From Gemmatimonadota bacterium (GTDB taxonomy: Bacteria > Gemmatimonadota > Gemmatimonadetes > Gemmatimonadales > Gemmatimonadaceae), in NCBI GenBank assembly GCA_016712265.1, contig JADJRJ010000028.1:1240001-1304000 (forward strand): a stretch of 64,000 nt of DNA, read 5' to 3'. The translations under genes and the position numbers were made by a program. Below the pieces are notes generated by a model. The model ran no database searches. It had not been told where the DNA came from and saw only the letters and a list, made by a program, of their open reading frames with translations. Below are positions 43,121-51,852 of the stretch, in pieces. Positions within the stretch are counted from its first letter, which is position 1. Each line of letters starts with the position of its first letter.

Positions 43121-43820
43121 GCCGGCCCCCCTGCTGGTCGTGCACGGCCTGACGATCGGCGGACGTTGGGCAGGCCGCGCGCTGGACGGTATCGGCGGAC
43201 TGGTGATCGAGCGTGTTGACGGAAAGGTGGCGACCGAGCACGCGCGGGTCAGCGTCAGCTGGCGTTCGCTCGCCGACGCAACCCTGGAGCGAGGGACGCT
43301 GACCCTGTACCAGGGGGGGGACGTCGTGGTCTTCACCGGGTCGCCCGAGTTGCCCCGGGCGTGGGGAATGATTGTTGAGCGAGCATGCCCCATGCCGGAA
43401 TTCGCCCGCGGGCTGCGCACGTTAGGCAGGCGCGGCTCCGACGAGGCGTTGGAAAGCCGATTCTTCGGGCCGTTGCTCGCGGCGCGCCGCCGCGTGGCGA
43501 ATCCCGATGCCGTCGAGCGCCGCGTCGCCCAATTCGACACCAACGCCCTCGCCGATCGCTGGCGGGCCGAGATGGAACAGCTGGCCGCCGGGCGGTTTGC
43601 CGCGGACGCTCCGCGGCGGCGCGCGCTTGCCGCCCACCTCGAGGAGGCGATCGAGCCGTGCCTCGCGGCGCTCGAGCATCTTGCCAGCGCCGGGGACGCG
43701 GTGTTCGCCGCTCCCGCGGGGACGCGCTTCGATGCGTGGCGCCGGTGGACTGGCCAGCTCCGCCGTGTGTTCATTGAAGCCGACCGCGCGTGGCATCACG
43801 TCTCACTGCACCTCTCATGA
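43110..43820 (+). CDS. Uncharacterised protein in the CYTH-acpS cluster
   Basis: 236 residues; I do not recognise the family. Residues 5-95 look like a small beta-domain (LLVVHGLTIGGRW, ARVSVSWRSLADATLERGTLTLYQGGDVVVFTG), reminiscent of a PH-like barrel. Residues 100-236 are charged helices with heptad-like segments. No signal peptide, membrane segment or metal motif. It overlaps the CYTH gene by 11 bases and the acpS start by ATGA, so it is made with a triphosphate-acting enzyme and the carrier-protein synthase. Confidence 0.7.
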   Translation: MTPEPAPLLVVHGLTIGGRWAGRALDGIGGLVIERVDGKVATEHARVSVSWRSLADATLERGTLTLYQGGDVVVFTGSPELPRAWGMIVERACPMPEFARGLRTLGRRGSDEALESRFFGPLLAARRRVANPDAVERRVAQFDTNALADRWRAEMEQLAAGRFAADAPRRRALAAHLEEAIEPCLAALEHLASAGDAVFAAPAGTRFDAWRRWTGQLRRVFIEADRAWHHVSLHLS

Positions 43821-44203
43821 TCCTGGGAATCGGCGTGGATATCGTGGACCACCAGCGGGTGCGCGACATGCTCGCCCGGCGCGGGACCGAGGCGCTGATG
43901 GCGAGGCTCCTGACGCCATCGGAAGCGGCATACTGCCAGCGTATGTTCGATCCGGCTCCGCACATCGCCGTCCGGCTCGCGGCCAAGGAAGCCACGTTCA
44001 AGGCACTGGCGGGCTCCTTTGAGGCCCGGGCGATAGGATGGCAGGAGATGGAGGTCGTACACGACGAGCATCGTCGGCCATTGCTTCGGCTTTCAGGCCG
44101 TGCGGCGGTCAGGGCGGCCGAATTGGGGGTCGTGAGCACGCATCTCTCGATGACGCATGGAGATACGTCTGCCGTGGCCACGGTGGTTGTGGAGGGTGGC
44201 TAG
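43817..44203 (+). CDS. acpS: Holo-[acyl-carrier-protein] synthase
   Basis: 128 residues. Transfers 4'-phosphopantetheine from CoA to ACP. Both signatures are present: GIGVDIVD at the N-terminus (metal-binding Asp) and RLAAKEATFKAL (Glu and catalytic Lys). ATGA overlap with the unknown gene sets the start. Normal AcpS length. A hairpin at 44217 follows, closing the HAD-CYTH-unknown-acpS run. Confidence 0.93.
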   Translation: MILGIGVDIVDHQRVRDMLARRGTEALMARLLTPSEAAYCQRMFDPAPHIAVRLAAKEATFKALAGSFEARAIGWQEMEVVHDEHRRPLLRLSGRAAVRAAELGVVSTHLSMTHGDTSAVATVVVEGG

Positions 44204-44216
44204 CCCTTTTCCGGAG

Positions 44217-44243
44217 ACCCGATAAATTCTGTCGGGTTAATTT
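44217..44243 (+). terminator. Weak terminator-like hairpin after acpS
   Basis: ACCCGA-N9-TCGGGT followed by TAATTTC, 14 bases after the acpS stop. Six base pairs only, and its downstream part could also hold the promoter of the next gene. Confidence 0.4.
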
Positions 44244-44269
44244 CTTCGCCCCCGAAACGCCGCTTCCTG

Positions 44270-46450
44270 ATGGGTCGGAATCTCTCCATACGCGCCGCCG
44301 TTGCCTGGATTCTGCTGGGGGCGGTCGTGCCACCGCAGGCCGCCGCGCAGGAACGCCCAGCGAAGCGCCTGGCGATGATCGTGAGCGTGGCGATGACCGA
44401 GTATGGGCTGGCGGTGGATGACCAGCGCCGCGTGGTCAACGACATCGAGTACGAGGAGGCGGTGACCTTCCTTGCGGATGCCCGCGACGTGGCGGCTCGG
44501 CTCAGTGGCGATCGCGCGCCGCAGATCCGTTCCCTGCTGGACTCGATGGCGGCGGGAGTCGGGCGAAAGGAGCCACCAGCCGTCGTGCTCGCGCTCCATG
44601 CGCAGGTGATCCAGGCGATGGGAGCAGATGCGGCGCTCGACATGCCCACGCGCCGCCTCGACCCCCTTGAGGGACAGCGGATCTACGAGACCAGTTGCGC
44701 GAGCTGCCACGGATCGCGGGGGATGGGCGATGGGCCGCAGGCGCGGGCGCTGACCCCCCCGCCGCCAGCGCTGGCGGACGCGGACCAGATGGCCACCGTG
44801 ACCCCGGCGATGATGTACAACATCATCTCGGTAGGTGTCGTCGGCACCAGCATGGCCGGCTGGGCGGGCACACTCACGCCGGACCAGCGGTGGAATGTCA
44901 TCGCCTATCTCAACAGCTTGCGGGCGCCGCAGCCCACGGCACCGGGCGAAGGACTGTACTTGCAGCGGTGCGCGGGGTGTCACGGCGTGACCGGGATGTC
45001 CGATGGTGACCTGACGCGCGCCTTGTCCCGACTGCCTGCGGAGCTGTCGAGTTTTGCCTGGCATGTCGACCGGAGTGATGCGCAGATTGGCGCCGTCATT
45101 CGGGAGGGGGTAAACGGGACGGCGATGCCGCCCGCCCGGGAGCTCTCGGCAACCGATGTCGCGCAGCTCGTGGCGCATGTGCGGCGGCTGGCGCTCGAGG
45201 ATGTCCCGTCCCCGGTGGCCACGACGGACAGCACCGGAGGCGCGGCTGCAGCGCAGCGTGTGCTGGGCCTGCTTAACGATGCCCTGGGCGCCTTGCGCGC
45301 CGGCCGTCGCGCCGACGCCAACGATCGCGCTTTTGACAGCTATATCGCCTTCGAACCGCTCGAGACCGTGGCGCGCGCCCGCAATCCGGGGTTGGTCGCG
45401 TCGATGGAGCGCCAGTTTGCCGACTTCAAGGGTGCGGTGAAGGCGGGGGACACCCGCGGAGCAGAGCGGGCGCGGGACGCCGTGGAGGCCGGGATGCCCG
45501 GCATCCTTGAGTTGGTTCAACCCACCACGGGATTCTGGGGCAATTTCCTCCAGTCGTTCCTGATCATCCTGCGCGAGGGCTTCGAGGCGATCCTCGTGGT
45601 CGGGGCGGTGGTGACCTTTCTCGTGAAGACCGGCAACCGTCGGCGACTGCGCGCCGTCTGGTTGGGCGTCGGGGCCGCCCTCGTTGCCAGTGGGGTGACG
45701 GCGGTGATCCTCGCGACCGTGCTGCGCGCGTTGCCAGCGACGCGCGAGATTATCGAGGGGATCACGATGCTCGTGGCGGTCGCGGTCTTGTTCTCCGTCA
45801 GTTACTGGCTGATCTCCAAGGTAGAGGCCGCGAAGTGGCAGCAGTTCATCCGGGACAAGGTCAACGACGCGCTGCAGCATGGGGGTGGGCGTGCCCTCTC
45901 CGTCGTTGCCTTCCTGGCAGTGTATCGCGAGGGCGCCGAGACCGCGCTGTTCTACCAGGCCCTCCTGCGGGATGGGGCCGGGATGCCGATTGCGCTGGGG
46001 ATCGTGGTGGGCGGGGCCGTGCTCGCCGTCGTCTTCACGCTGTTCTATCGCTACGGCGTGCGGCTGCCGCTCCGCCCGTTCTTTGCGGGCACGTCGGCCC
46101 TGCTCTACTACATGGCGTTTGTTTTCATGGGGAAGGGGATCCGCGAGCTGCAGGAGGGCAACATCGTCCCGATCACCGTCCTCCCTGGTTGGCCGCACGT
46201 AGAGGCGATGGGGATCTATCCCAGCGTGCAAACCCTGCTGGCCCAGCTGTTCCTCGTCGTGCTCTTTGTGCTGGCCCTGCTCAAGACCTTCTGGCCCAAG
46301 CGTTCCGTGAGCCTGCCGACGGTGCCCCAGCCCTCACCGGGCCCCGCGGTGATCGACGCCCGTGTGAAGGCCCTGGAAGAGAAGGTGCGGGAGATGGAGC
46401 AGACGATGGTGGTGGAGGAGCACCCGCAGGGCGCCGACTTCAGGCGGTAG
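44270..46450 (+). CDS. Cytochrome c-FTR1 fusion iron permease
   Basis: 726 residues. Signal-like N-terminus (AVAWILLGAVV, ending AAAQ), a helical segment, then two c-type haem sites, C143-A-S-C146-H147 and C234-A-G-C237-H238, with candidate Met ligands in GTSMAGWAG and GTAMPPAR. From about 420 there are seven hydrophobic helices with two iron-binding R-E-x-x-E motifs, R435-EGFE and R553-EGAE, the defining FTR1 pair. It would move ferric iron across the inner membrane, coupled to redox by its periplasmic haem domain. Ends with a cytoplasmic coiled-coil-like tail. Fusion of cytochrome c and FTR1 is known in several phyla. Confidence 0.9.
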   Translation: MGRNLSIRAAVAWILLGAVVPPQAAAQERPAKRLAMIVSVAMTEYGLAVDDQRRVVNDIEYEEAVTFLADARDVAARLSGDRAPQIRSLLDSMAAGVGRKEPPAVVLALHAQVIQAMGADAALDMPTRRLDPLEGQRIYETSCASCHGSRGMGDGPQARALTPPPPALADADQMATVTPAMMYNIISVGVVGTSMAGWAGTLTPDQRWNVIAYLNSLRAPQPTAPGEGLYLQRCAGCHGVTGMSDGDLTRALSRLPAELSSFAWHVDRSDAQIGAVIREGVNGTAMPPARELSATDVAQLVAHVRRLALEDVPSPVATTDSTGGAAAAQRVLGLLNDALGALRAGRRADANDRAFDSYIAFEPLETVARARNPGLVASMERQFADFKGAVKAGDTRGAERARDAVEAGMPGILELVQPTTGFWGNFLQSFLIILREGFEAILVVGAVVTFLVKTGNRRRLRAVWLGVGAALVASGVTAVILATVLRALPATREIIEGITMLVAVAVLFSVSYWLISKVEAAKWQQFIRDKVNDALQHGGGRALSVVAFLAVYREGAETALFYQALLRDGAGMPIALGIVVGGAVLAVVFTLFYRYGVRLPLRPFFAGTSALLYYMAFVFMGKGIRELQEGNIVPITVLPGWPHVEAMGIYPSVQTLLAQLFLVVLFVLALLKTFWPKRSVSLPTVPQPSPGPAVIDARVKALEEKVREMEQTMVVEEHPQGADFRR

Positions 46451-47294
46451 CGGGGCTCGCAGCATAGATCCCCGGCTTGCCGGGTCCGGTGCGTGACCGA
46501 GCGGCCATGACGGCGACGCCAATCGCCATGATTGCGAGTCCGATGACCTGGGCGGCGGTGAGCGGGCCGAAGAATCGGTCGTCCTTCGCGCGGAAGAACT
46601 CGATCACGAATCGCTCCGCACCGGCCAGCACGCAGTAGACACCAAAGAGCCATCCTTCGGCGTGCTTGTGGTTCCGGAAGCGCCAAACGACAAGGAACAT
46701 CAGGAAGCCGAGGAAGGTCTCGTACAGCTGCGTGGGATGTACCGCGAGGACGGTCTCCGGCGCCACGCCGTCCGGAATCGGGACGCCGAAGCTCCGGTTC
46801 ATCTGGATCGCAGTGCTCGGCGGCGCACCCTGCGGGAACATCACGGCGAGTGGTCCGTCCCAGGGTCGCCCGTAGTCGTCGCCCACCGCCCAGCATCCGG
46901 TCCGCCCCACGGAATACCCCGCAGCGATGGCGATGCCCGCGACGTCAGCGAAACGCGGGAAGGAGAGCTTGCGACTGGTGATGAAGATCCAGTTGGCCAG
47001 GACGGCACCCATAAAGCCGCCCCAGAAGACGAACCCGGCGCGCGACAGCAGGTCGCTCCAGTCGCCGGTGACCACGGCGGAGTAGTAGACCTTTCCGCCA
47101 ACGATGGTGCCGAGGATGGAGTAGATGATGATGTCCGGGATGGCGTCCGACTCCTTCTTGTGCCCCCGGCGGGTAAGCTCAACCTGGCAGATCACCTGCG
47201 AGATCGCGAAGGCCATGAAGACGGCGATCCCGAATCCGGTGAGCTTGAAACTCCCGTAGATCGGGATCTCGAACGGCAGGACAGTGTGAGGCAT
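46440..47294 (-). CDS. lgt: Prolipoprotein diacylglyceryl transferase
   Basis: 284 residues with seven hydrophobic helices. The Lgt signature G-R-x-G-C-x-x-x-G-D-D-Y-G-R-P is present (SVGRTGCWAVGDDYGRP) and the HPTQLYE motif follows. It attaches diacylglycerol to the lipobox Cys of lipoproteins such as the one at 15006. The insertion DRSFGVPIPDGV-like loop between these motifs is longer than in E. coli. The last 11 bases overlap the end of the FTR1 gene on the other strand. A TAACTT box lies 27 bases upstream of the ATG. Confidence 0.93.
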   Translation of the reverse strand: MPHTVLPFEIPIYGSFKLTGFGIAVFMAFAISQVICQVELTRRGHKKESDAIPDIIIYSILGTIVGGKVYYSAVVTGDWSDLLSRAGFVFWGGFMGAVLANWIFITSRKLSFPRFADVAGIAIAAGYSVGRTGCWAVGDDYGRPWDGPLAVMFPQGAPPSTAIQMNRSFGVPIPDGVAPETVLAVHPTQLYETFLGFLMFLVVWRFRNHKHAEGWLFGVYCVLAGAERFVIEFFRAKDDRFFGPLTAAQVIGLAIMAIGVAVMAARSRTGPGKPGIYAASPATA

Positions 47295-47410
47295 CGGGGC
47301 TCGGGAACGGCGGGTCGGGACAAGTTACAGGGGACGCCGGGTGAGGTGAACAGCGCGGGGTAACGGATGCGCGCGGAGCGAATGTGTGGCAGGCGGCAGG
47401 GACGACCTCG

Positions 47411-48460
47411 TCAGCGGCCGGTTCCCGTCAGGCCGGGAATGTCGCGCTGGGCATAGGCATTCAGGGTCCAGTTGTCAGCTTCCCCGCGATTCACGCGCCA
47501 GGCGCCGGCAGCGGCGATCATGGCGGCATTGTCCGTGGCGAGCCGGGCGGTTGGGGCAAAGACCCGCCCCCCGATGCGGTCCAGTTCGTGCGCCAAGGCG
47601 GTGACTAGTGTGCGATTGCATGCCACGCCACCGCCGAGCACCACGCGGGTCCGATCATGGGCCCGGCAGGCGCGCACGACCTTGGCGGTCAGGGTGTCGA
47701 TGACCGCATCCTGGAAACCGCGGGCGAGGTGCGCGCGGTCAGCCTCGAGGTCGGGGGACGCCTCCACCGCGAGTCGTACGGCCGTCTTGAGGCCGCTGAA
47801 GGAGAGGTCGTAGTAGTCGATGTCTCCCGGTTGCTGGTCCCGGCGCAACATGGGCCGGGAGAAGCGGAACCTGGCGGGATCTCCGTCGCGCGCGAGCCGC
47901 TCGATATGTGGACCGCCGGGGTACGGAAGGCCGAGCAGCTTCCCCACCTTGTCGAAGGCCTCACCCGCCGCGTCGTCGCGCGTGCCACCCAGCCAGCGGT
48001 AGTCGCCCCAGGCGGGGACGTCCAGCAACATGGTGTGGCCGCCCGAGACCAGCAGCGCCGTGAACGGGGGGGTAGCGTCCGGGTGCTCGAGCGAGGTTGC
48101 AAACAGGTGCCCTTCCATGTGATGCACGCCGATGATGGGTCGCCCGCTCGCAGCGGCGAGCCCCTTGGCGTAACTCACCCCGACGAGCAGCGCGCCGACC
48201 AGCCCCGGGGCATGTGTCACGGCGATGGCATCGATCTCGCCGAGCGACGCGCCGGCTTCGGTGAGGGCGTGCGTGACGACGGGGACGATCGCGGTGAGGT
48301 GGGCGCGCGAGGCGATCTCCGGCACCACGCCCCCAAAGACCGAGTGGATGTCCTGCGAGAGGATGACGAGGGACCGTACCGTCCACTGCCCCGGCCCTCC
48401 CTCCACCACGCTGGCCGAGGTCTCGTCACACGACGTCTCGATCCCGAGGACGACGCTCAC
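47411..48460 (-). CDS. tsaD: tRNA N6-adenosine threonylcarbamoyltransferase
   Basis: 349 residues. Installs the t6A37 modification. ASKHA-fold motifs: LGIETSCDETSASVV, SQDIHSVFGGVVPEIASRAH, the metal-binding HHMEGH, LLVSGGHTMLL, and VLGGGVACNRTL. Start is GTG at 48460, overlapping the thioredoxin gene stop by GTGA. Last gene of the rsmB-PASTA-rpe-thioredoxin-tsaD operon. Confidence 0.95.
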   Translation of the reverse strand: MSVVLGIETSCDETSASVVEGGPGQWTVRSLVILSQDIHSVFGGVVPEIASRAHLTAIVPVVTHALTEAGASLGEIDAIAVTHAPGLVGALLVGVSYAKGLAAASGRPIIGVHHMEGHLFATSLEHPDATPPFTALLVSGGHTMLLDVPAWGDYRWLGGTRDDAAGEAFDKVGKLLGLPYPGGPHIERLARDGDPARFRFSRPMLRRDQQPGDIDYYDLSFSGLKTAVRLAVEASPDLEADRAHLARGFQDAVIDTLTAKVVRACRAHDRTRVVLGGGVACNRTLVTALAHELDRIGGRVFAPTARLATDNAAMIAAAGAWRVNRGEADNWTLNAYAQRDIPGLTGTGR

Positions 48461-48996
48461 GGGCGCGGGGATGCGAGGAGTTGCTCGATGACCCCGTGGA
48501 CCGCCGGGCTGTCCCAGTCCGCGGCGCCCTGCCGGATCATGCGCAGTCGCCCGTCGCGTGCGACGACGTAAGTCGCCGGGATGCCTCGGGTCTGGTAGTC
48601 CAACTCCACCTTGCCGCTGCCCTCGTGGAGGATCTCGAACGTGATGCCGCGTTCACGCACGAAGGCCGCCACCCGGTCGGCGAACGGCGGGTCGTCCACG
48701 GCGATGCCGACCACGTGCAACCCGCGGTCCCGGTAGCGCTCGTACAGGCGCTGGATGCTGGGCATCTCCGTGACGCAGGGGACGCACCAGGTCGCCCAGA
48801 GGTTGATGACGACGACCTCACCGCGGTAATCGGCGATCCCCTTGAGGCGATCTGGGCTGCCGAGGACCGCACCCGCAAAGTCTGGTGCGGGGGTTCCGGG
48901 AGCCACGCCGGTGTTCGCCGCTGAGCGCCATCCATACCAGGCACCGACACTGAGCAGCGCGAGCCCCAGGAGGACGAGGGGCACTCGCCGTGTCAC
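48457..48996 (-). CDS. Membrane-anchored TlpA-like thioredoxin
   Basis: 179 residues. One N-terminal hydrophobic anchor (VPLVLLGLALLSVGAWYGW) puts the rest outside the cytoplasm. The AhpC/TSA-Redoxin fold contains the active site W-C71-V-P-C74 and the cis-Pro loop RGIPATYVV. TlpA/ResA relatives reduce disulfides, often for cytochrome c maturation, which would suit the c-type cytochrome at 44270. GTG start overlaps the rpe stop as GTGA. Confidence 0.88.
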   Translation of the reverse strand: MTRRVPLVLLGLALLSVGAWYGWRSAANTGVAPGTPAPDFAGAVLGSPDRLKGIADYRGEVVVINLWATWCVPCVTEMPSIQRLYERYRDRGLHVVGIAVDDPPFADRVAAFVRERGITFEILHEGSGKVELDYQTRGIPATYVVARDGRLRMIRQGAADWDSPAVHGVIEQLLASPRP

Positions 48997-49658
48997 GCGA
49001 CCTCGCTGCACCGCGCGCGAAGGGCGGCGATTTCGGCCCGGGGATCGGCGGCGGCGAATACCGCATTGCCCGCCACAAAGGTGTCGGCGCCGGCCCGCCA
49101 GCACCGCGTAATGGTGTCGCGCGTGATGCCACCGTCTACCTCGATAGCGGCCGCTCGCCCGCGGGCGTTCAGCAAGGCCCGCGCCTGGGCGATCTTCTCG
49201 ACGGACCGCTCGATGAACCGCTGCCCGCCGAATCCCGGGTTGACCGTCATCACCAGGAGGAGGTCAATGTCATCAACCACGTCCGCCAGTGTGGCGACCG
49301 GCGTCGATGGGTTGAGGGCGACCCCGGCCCGTGCCCCCAACTCGCGGATGCGGGCCAGCTGCCGATGCAGGTGGGGGGCCGCCTCCTGGTGGATCGTCAG
49401 TACGTCGGCTCCCGCCGACACGAAGTCCTGGAAGTACTTCTCCGGTTCGACCACCATCAGGTGGACATCCAGCGGCAGCGCGGTCAAGCGGCGCACGGTC
49501 TCGATCACCTTGGCCCCATACGTCAGGTTGGGGACAAAACAGCCATCCATGACGTCGATATGGATCCAGTCGGCGCCCCCCTCGACGCACATGGCGATCT
49601 CGTCGCCCAACCGCGCAAAGTCAGCACTGAGGATCGAGGGAGCGATACGCACGGTCAT
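48993..49658 (-). CDS. rpe: Ribulose-phosphate 3-epimerase
   Basis: 221 residues. TIM barrel with IAPSILSADFARLG, the metal and catalytic block IHIDVMDGCFVPNLT, DVHLMVVEPE, VNPGFGGQRF and the C-terminal AIEVDGGI catalytic Asp. Interconverts ribulose-5-P and xylulose-5-P. ATG overlaps the PASTA stop (ATGA). Confidence 0.95.
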   Translation of the reverse strand: MTVRIAPSILSADFARLGDEIAMCVEGGADWIHIDVMDGCFVPNLTYGAKVIETVRRLTALPLDVHLMVVEPEKYFQDFVSAGADVLTIHQEAAPHLHRQLARIRELGARAGVALNPSTPVATLADVVDDIDLLLVMTVNPGFGGQRFIERSVEKIAQARALLNARGRAAAIEVDGGITRDTITRCWRAGADTFVAGNAVFAAADPRAEIAALRARCSEVA

Positions 49659-50389
49659 GGGCGGCCGACAATACGAAGGGTGATAGGCGTACTCGCGGTG
49701 ACGGTGCTGCCGGCGGCCGGTGTCTGCGCGACCACGGTCCCGGCGGGCAATGTCGACGTCGAGTCGTACTCCAGCGGGGCGAGTTGAAGGCCGAGCTGTT
49801 CCAGCAGTCCACGCGCCGTCACCAGGTCGCGGCCCACGATATCGGGCAGGGACAGCTCAACAGGTCCGGCGCTAACCGTGACGGCGACGCGCGTGCCCCT
49901 GGGGACTGTATAGCCCACTGGGGGGGACGAGGCGAGGACCGTTCCCCGCGCGGTATCCGACGGCTGCTCGGTGGCCTCGCCTAACGCGAGTCCAGCATCG
50001 GTGAGGGCGCGGGTGGCGTCGTCACGGGACAAGCCCGACAGCGCGGGAATCACCACGCGATCGACCCCCTCGGAGACGTCCAGCACGACCGCGCTGCCGC
50101 GGTCCGCGGCCTCACCCGCCGCCGGCACCTGGGCGAGGACCGTGTTCTTCGGCGCATCGGCGGCCGGCCGCTCGCGGCCCAGCGTGGCGACCAGCCCCCC
50201 CGACGCCAGGCGGCGCTCCGCATCGGTGTACGACAGGCCGATGACCGTTGGGACCTGCACGCTGACTGGCGCGGCCCCGCCGCCGGGAAGCAAGAGGATC
50301 GCCATCGCAGCGAAGGCTACCAGGAACCCTGAGGCACCGGCGATCGCGTAGGGAAGCCAACGTCGGGCTCCGGCCGATCGCGCGCTCAT
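49655..50389 (-). CDS. PASTA domain membrane protein
   Basis: 244 residues. One transmembrane helix (about 13-35, LPYAIAGASGFLVAFAAMAILLL) and three PASTA repeats (about 44-110, 111-177, 178-244), each with the P-x-V/I-x-G-L..A...L...G pattern. PASTA repeats bind peptidoglycan fragments or beta-lactams in Ser/Thr kinases and PBPs. No kinase or transpeptidase domain is fused here, so it may be a stand-alone cell-wall sensor. Overlaps rsmB and rpe by four bases. Confidence 0.87.
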   Translation of the reverse strand: MSARSAGARRWLPYAIAGASGFLVAFAAMAILLLPGGGAAPVSVQVPTVIGLSYTDAERRLASGGLVATLGRERPAADAPKNTVLAQVPAAGEAADRGSAVVLDVSEGVDRVVIPALSGLSRDDATRALTDAGLALGEATEQPSDTARGTVLASSPPVGYTVPRGTRVAVTVSAGPVELSLPDIVGRDLVTARGLLEQLGLQLAPLEYDSTSTLPAGTVVAQTPAAGSTVTASTPITLRIVGRP

Positions 50390-51741
50390 GCGTCGACGCC
50401 CCGTCGCCTCAGGCGCGCGGCAAACGCGCCGTCCGTGCCGGCGAGGATGGGCAACACGTTCAGGTATCCGTCTCGCACGGTGTCCGCGGATACCGTGCCC
50501 GCGGTGGGGGGCTCCAGGACAAACGCGGGATGCGACTGCAGGAAGGCCGCCACCATCCCCTCGTTCTCCTCCCATTCGAGGGAGCACGTCGAATACACAA
50601 GGAGCCCACCGGGTCGCACGCAGCGGGACGCGGCCGCGAGGATCTCGCGTTGGGCGTCGCAGGTCACGGCGAGGTCAGACGGCTTGAGCCGCCACCGGGC
50701 ATCGGGGTGGCGCCGGAAGGTGCCCGTTCCGCTGCATGGGGCGTCGACGAGGACGGCATCGACGGCCGCGACGGGAGGTTCCAGGGCATCCGCGACGACC
50801 CCGTAGATGTTGTCAATGTGTAGCCGCTTCACGTTGTCGCCCACACGGGCCAGGCGGGCGGGGGCGCGGTCCGCCGCGACGACGAGCCGGGCCGTGCGTG
50901 AGAGCGCGATCGCCTTGCCCCCGGGGGCCGCACAGAGGTCGAGGACGATCGCACCTGCCGGCACCGCCGCGTATAACGCGACCAGGGCAGCCGCAGGATC
51001 TTGCACGAAGAACGCCCCCTCGGAGAACCCGGGGAGGTCGGGGATCACACTGGCCCCCCGCACCTCCCATCCCTCCAGCGCAAACGGGGCCTGTTGGACC
51101 TGCAGCCCGGCTTGGGTGAGCGCATCGTGCAAGGCGAGGCGCTCCGCGTCCGTGCCTACAGGGCGAATGCCGAGCGGCGCCTCCATGTTGTTGGCCGCCA
51201 GCAGGGCCTGTGTGACCTCGGCGCCCCAGCGAGACACCCAGCGCGCCACGAGCCAACGCGGGTGGGAGTGTCGCACGGCCAGTTGCGTGACGGCGTCGGG
51301 ATCGCTGGGGAGGTCGTCCAGGGTGGCCCGCTCACGGTCCAGTCGTCGCAGCACGGCATTCGCCAGCCCGGCGGCGCCCATACCAACCACGTCTTTCACC
51401 AACTCCACCGTTTGCCCGATGGCGGCGTACGGCGGGACGGAATCCATGAACCGGAGCTGGTACGCCCCCAGGCGCAGCTGATCAACCAGGTCGGGATCGA
51501 GGCGGTCCAGTCCCCCCTTTACCCGGTCGGCCAGCCAGCTGTCGAGAAGGCCGCGTGTCCGCATGGCGCCCCAACACAGCTCCTGGACCCATCGCCGGTC
51601 ACGCGCATCCAGGTTCCTCACGGCCCCGTCGAACGCCTGGTCCAGGAGCTGACCCTGTCGAACGCCGCGCATGATCGCGGCCGCCGCAATCCGTGACGGG
51701 GTCACGGACTGGCGGGGGCGGGGACGGGCGTGGGTGATCAT
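50386..51741 (-). CDS. rsmB: 16S rRNA (cytosine-C5)-methyltransferase RsmB
   Basis: 451 residues. N-terminal NusB-like RNA-binding domain (about 18-155), then the methyltransferase domain with SAM motif VLDLCAAPGGKA, catalytic D-A-P-C-S-G-T-G-T-F-R-R-H-P and YSTCSLEWEENE, the two Cys of the family. Methylates C967 of 16S rRNA. Opens a five-gene coupled operon; a TAGCTT box lies six bases before the ATG. Gene order rsmB-PASTA-rpe is reminiscent of fmt-rsmB arrangements elsewhere, but fmt here is separated by the ArsR/AHSA1 pair. Confidence 0.94.
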   Translation of the reverse strand: MITHARPRPRQSVTPSRIAAAAIMRGVRQGQLLDQAFDGAVRNLDARDRRWVQELCWGAMRTRGLLDSWLADRVKGGLDRLDPDLVDQLRLGAYQLRFMDSVPPYAAIGQTVELVKDVVGMGAAGLANAVLRRLDRERATLDDLPSDPDAVTQLAVRHSHPRWLVARWVSRWGAEVTQALLAANNMEAPLGIRPVGTDAERLALHDALTQAGLQVQQAPFALEGWEVRGASVIPDLPGFSEGAFFVQDPAAALVALYAAVPAGAIVLDLCAAPGGKAIALSRTARLVVAADRAPARLARVGDNVKRLHIDNIYGVVADALEPPVAAVDAVLVDAPCSGTGTFRRHPDARWRLKPSDLAVTCDAQREILAAASRCVRPGGLLVYSTCSLEWEENEGMVAAFLQSHPAFVLEPPTAGTVSADTVRDGYLNVLPILAGTDGAFAARLRRRGVDA

Positions 51742-51747
51742 GAACGA

Positions 51748-51753
51748 AAGCTA
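51748..51753 (-). promoter_or_regulatory. TAGCTT box, leaderless promoter of the rsmB operon
   Basis: Minus-strand TAGCTT ends 6 nt before the ATG at 51741; no Shine-Dalgarno between them. Confidence 0.5.
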
Positions 51754-51791
51754 GGCGGGACGAGGGATCGATGAGAGGGATGAGCCGACGC

Positions 51792-51826
51792 GAAAAGGCC
51801 AGTGAGGGCGGTGCCCCCACTGGCCT
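51792..51826 (-). terminator. Intrinsic terminator of the ArsR/AHSA1 operon
   Basis: AGGCCAGTG and CACTGGCCT arms (9 bp) with a 13-nt loop, followed on the minus strand by TTTTCG. It begins 27 bases past the AHSA1 stop. Confidence 0.75.
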
Positions 51827-51852
51827 CGACCAGCCCGCGGCGACGGATGGTC

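Noticed and set aside
44237..46231. Long minus-strand frame opposite the cytochrome c-FTR1 gene
   Set aside because: Composition is His/Arg/Gln-rich shadow sequence; the haem and RExxE motifs prove the plus-strand reading.
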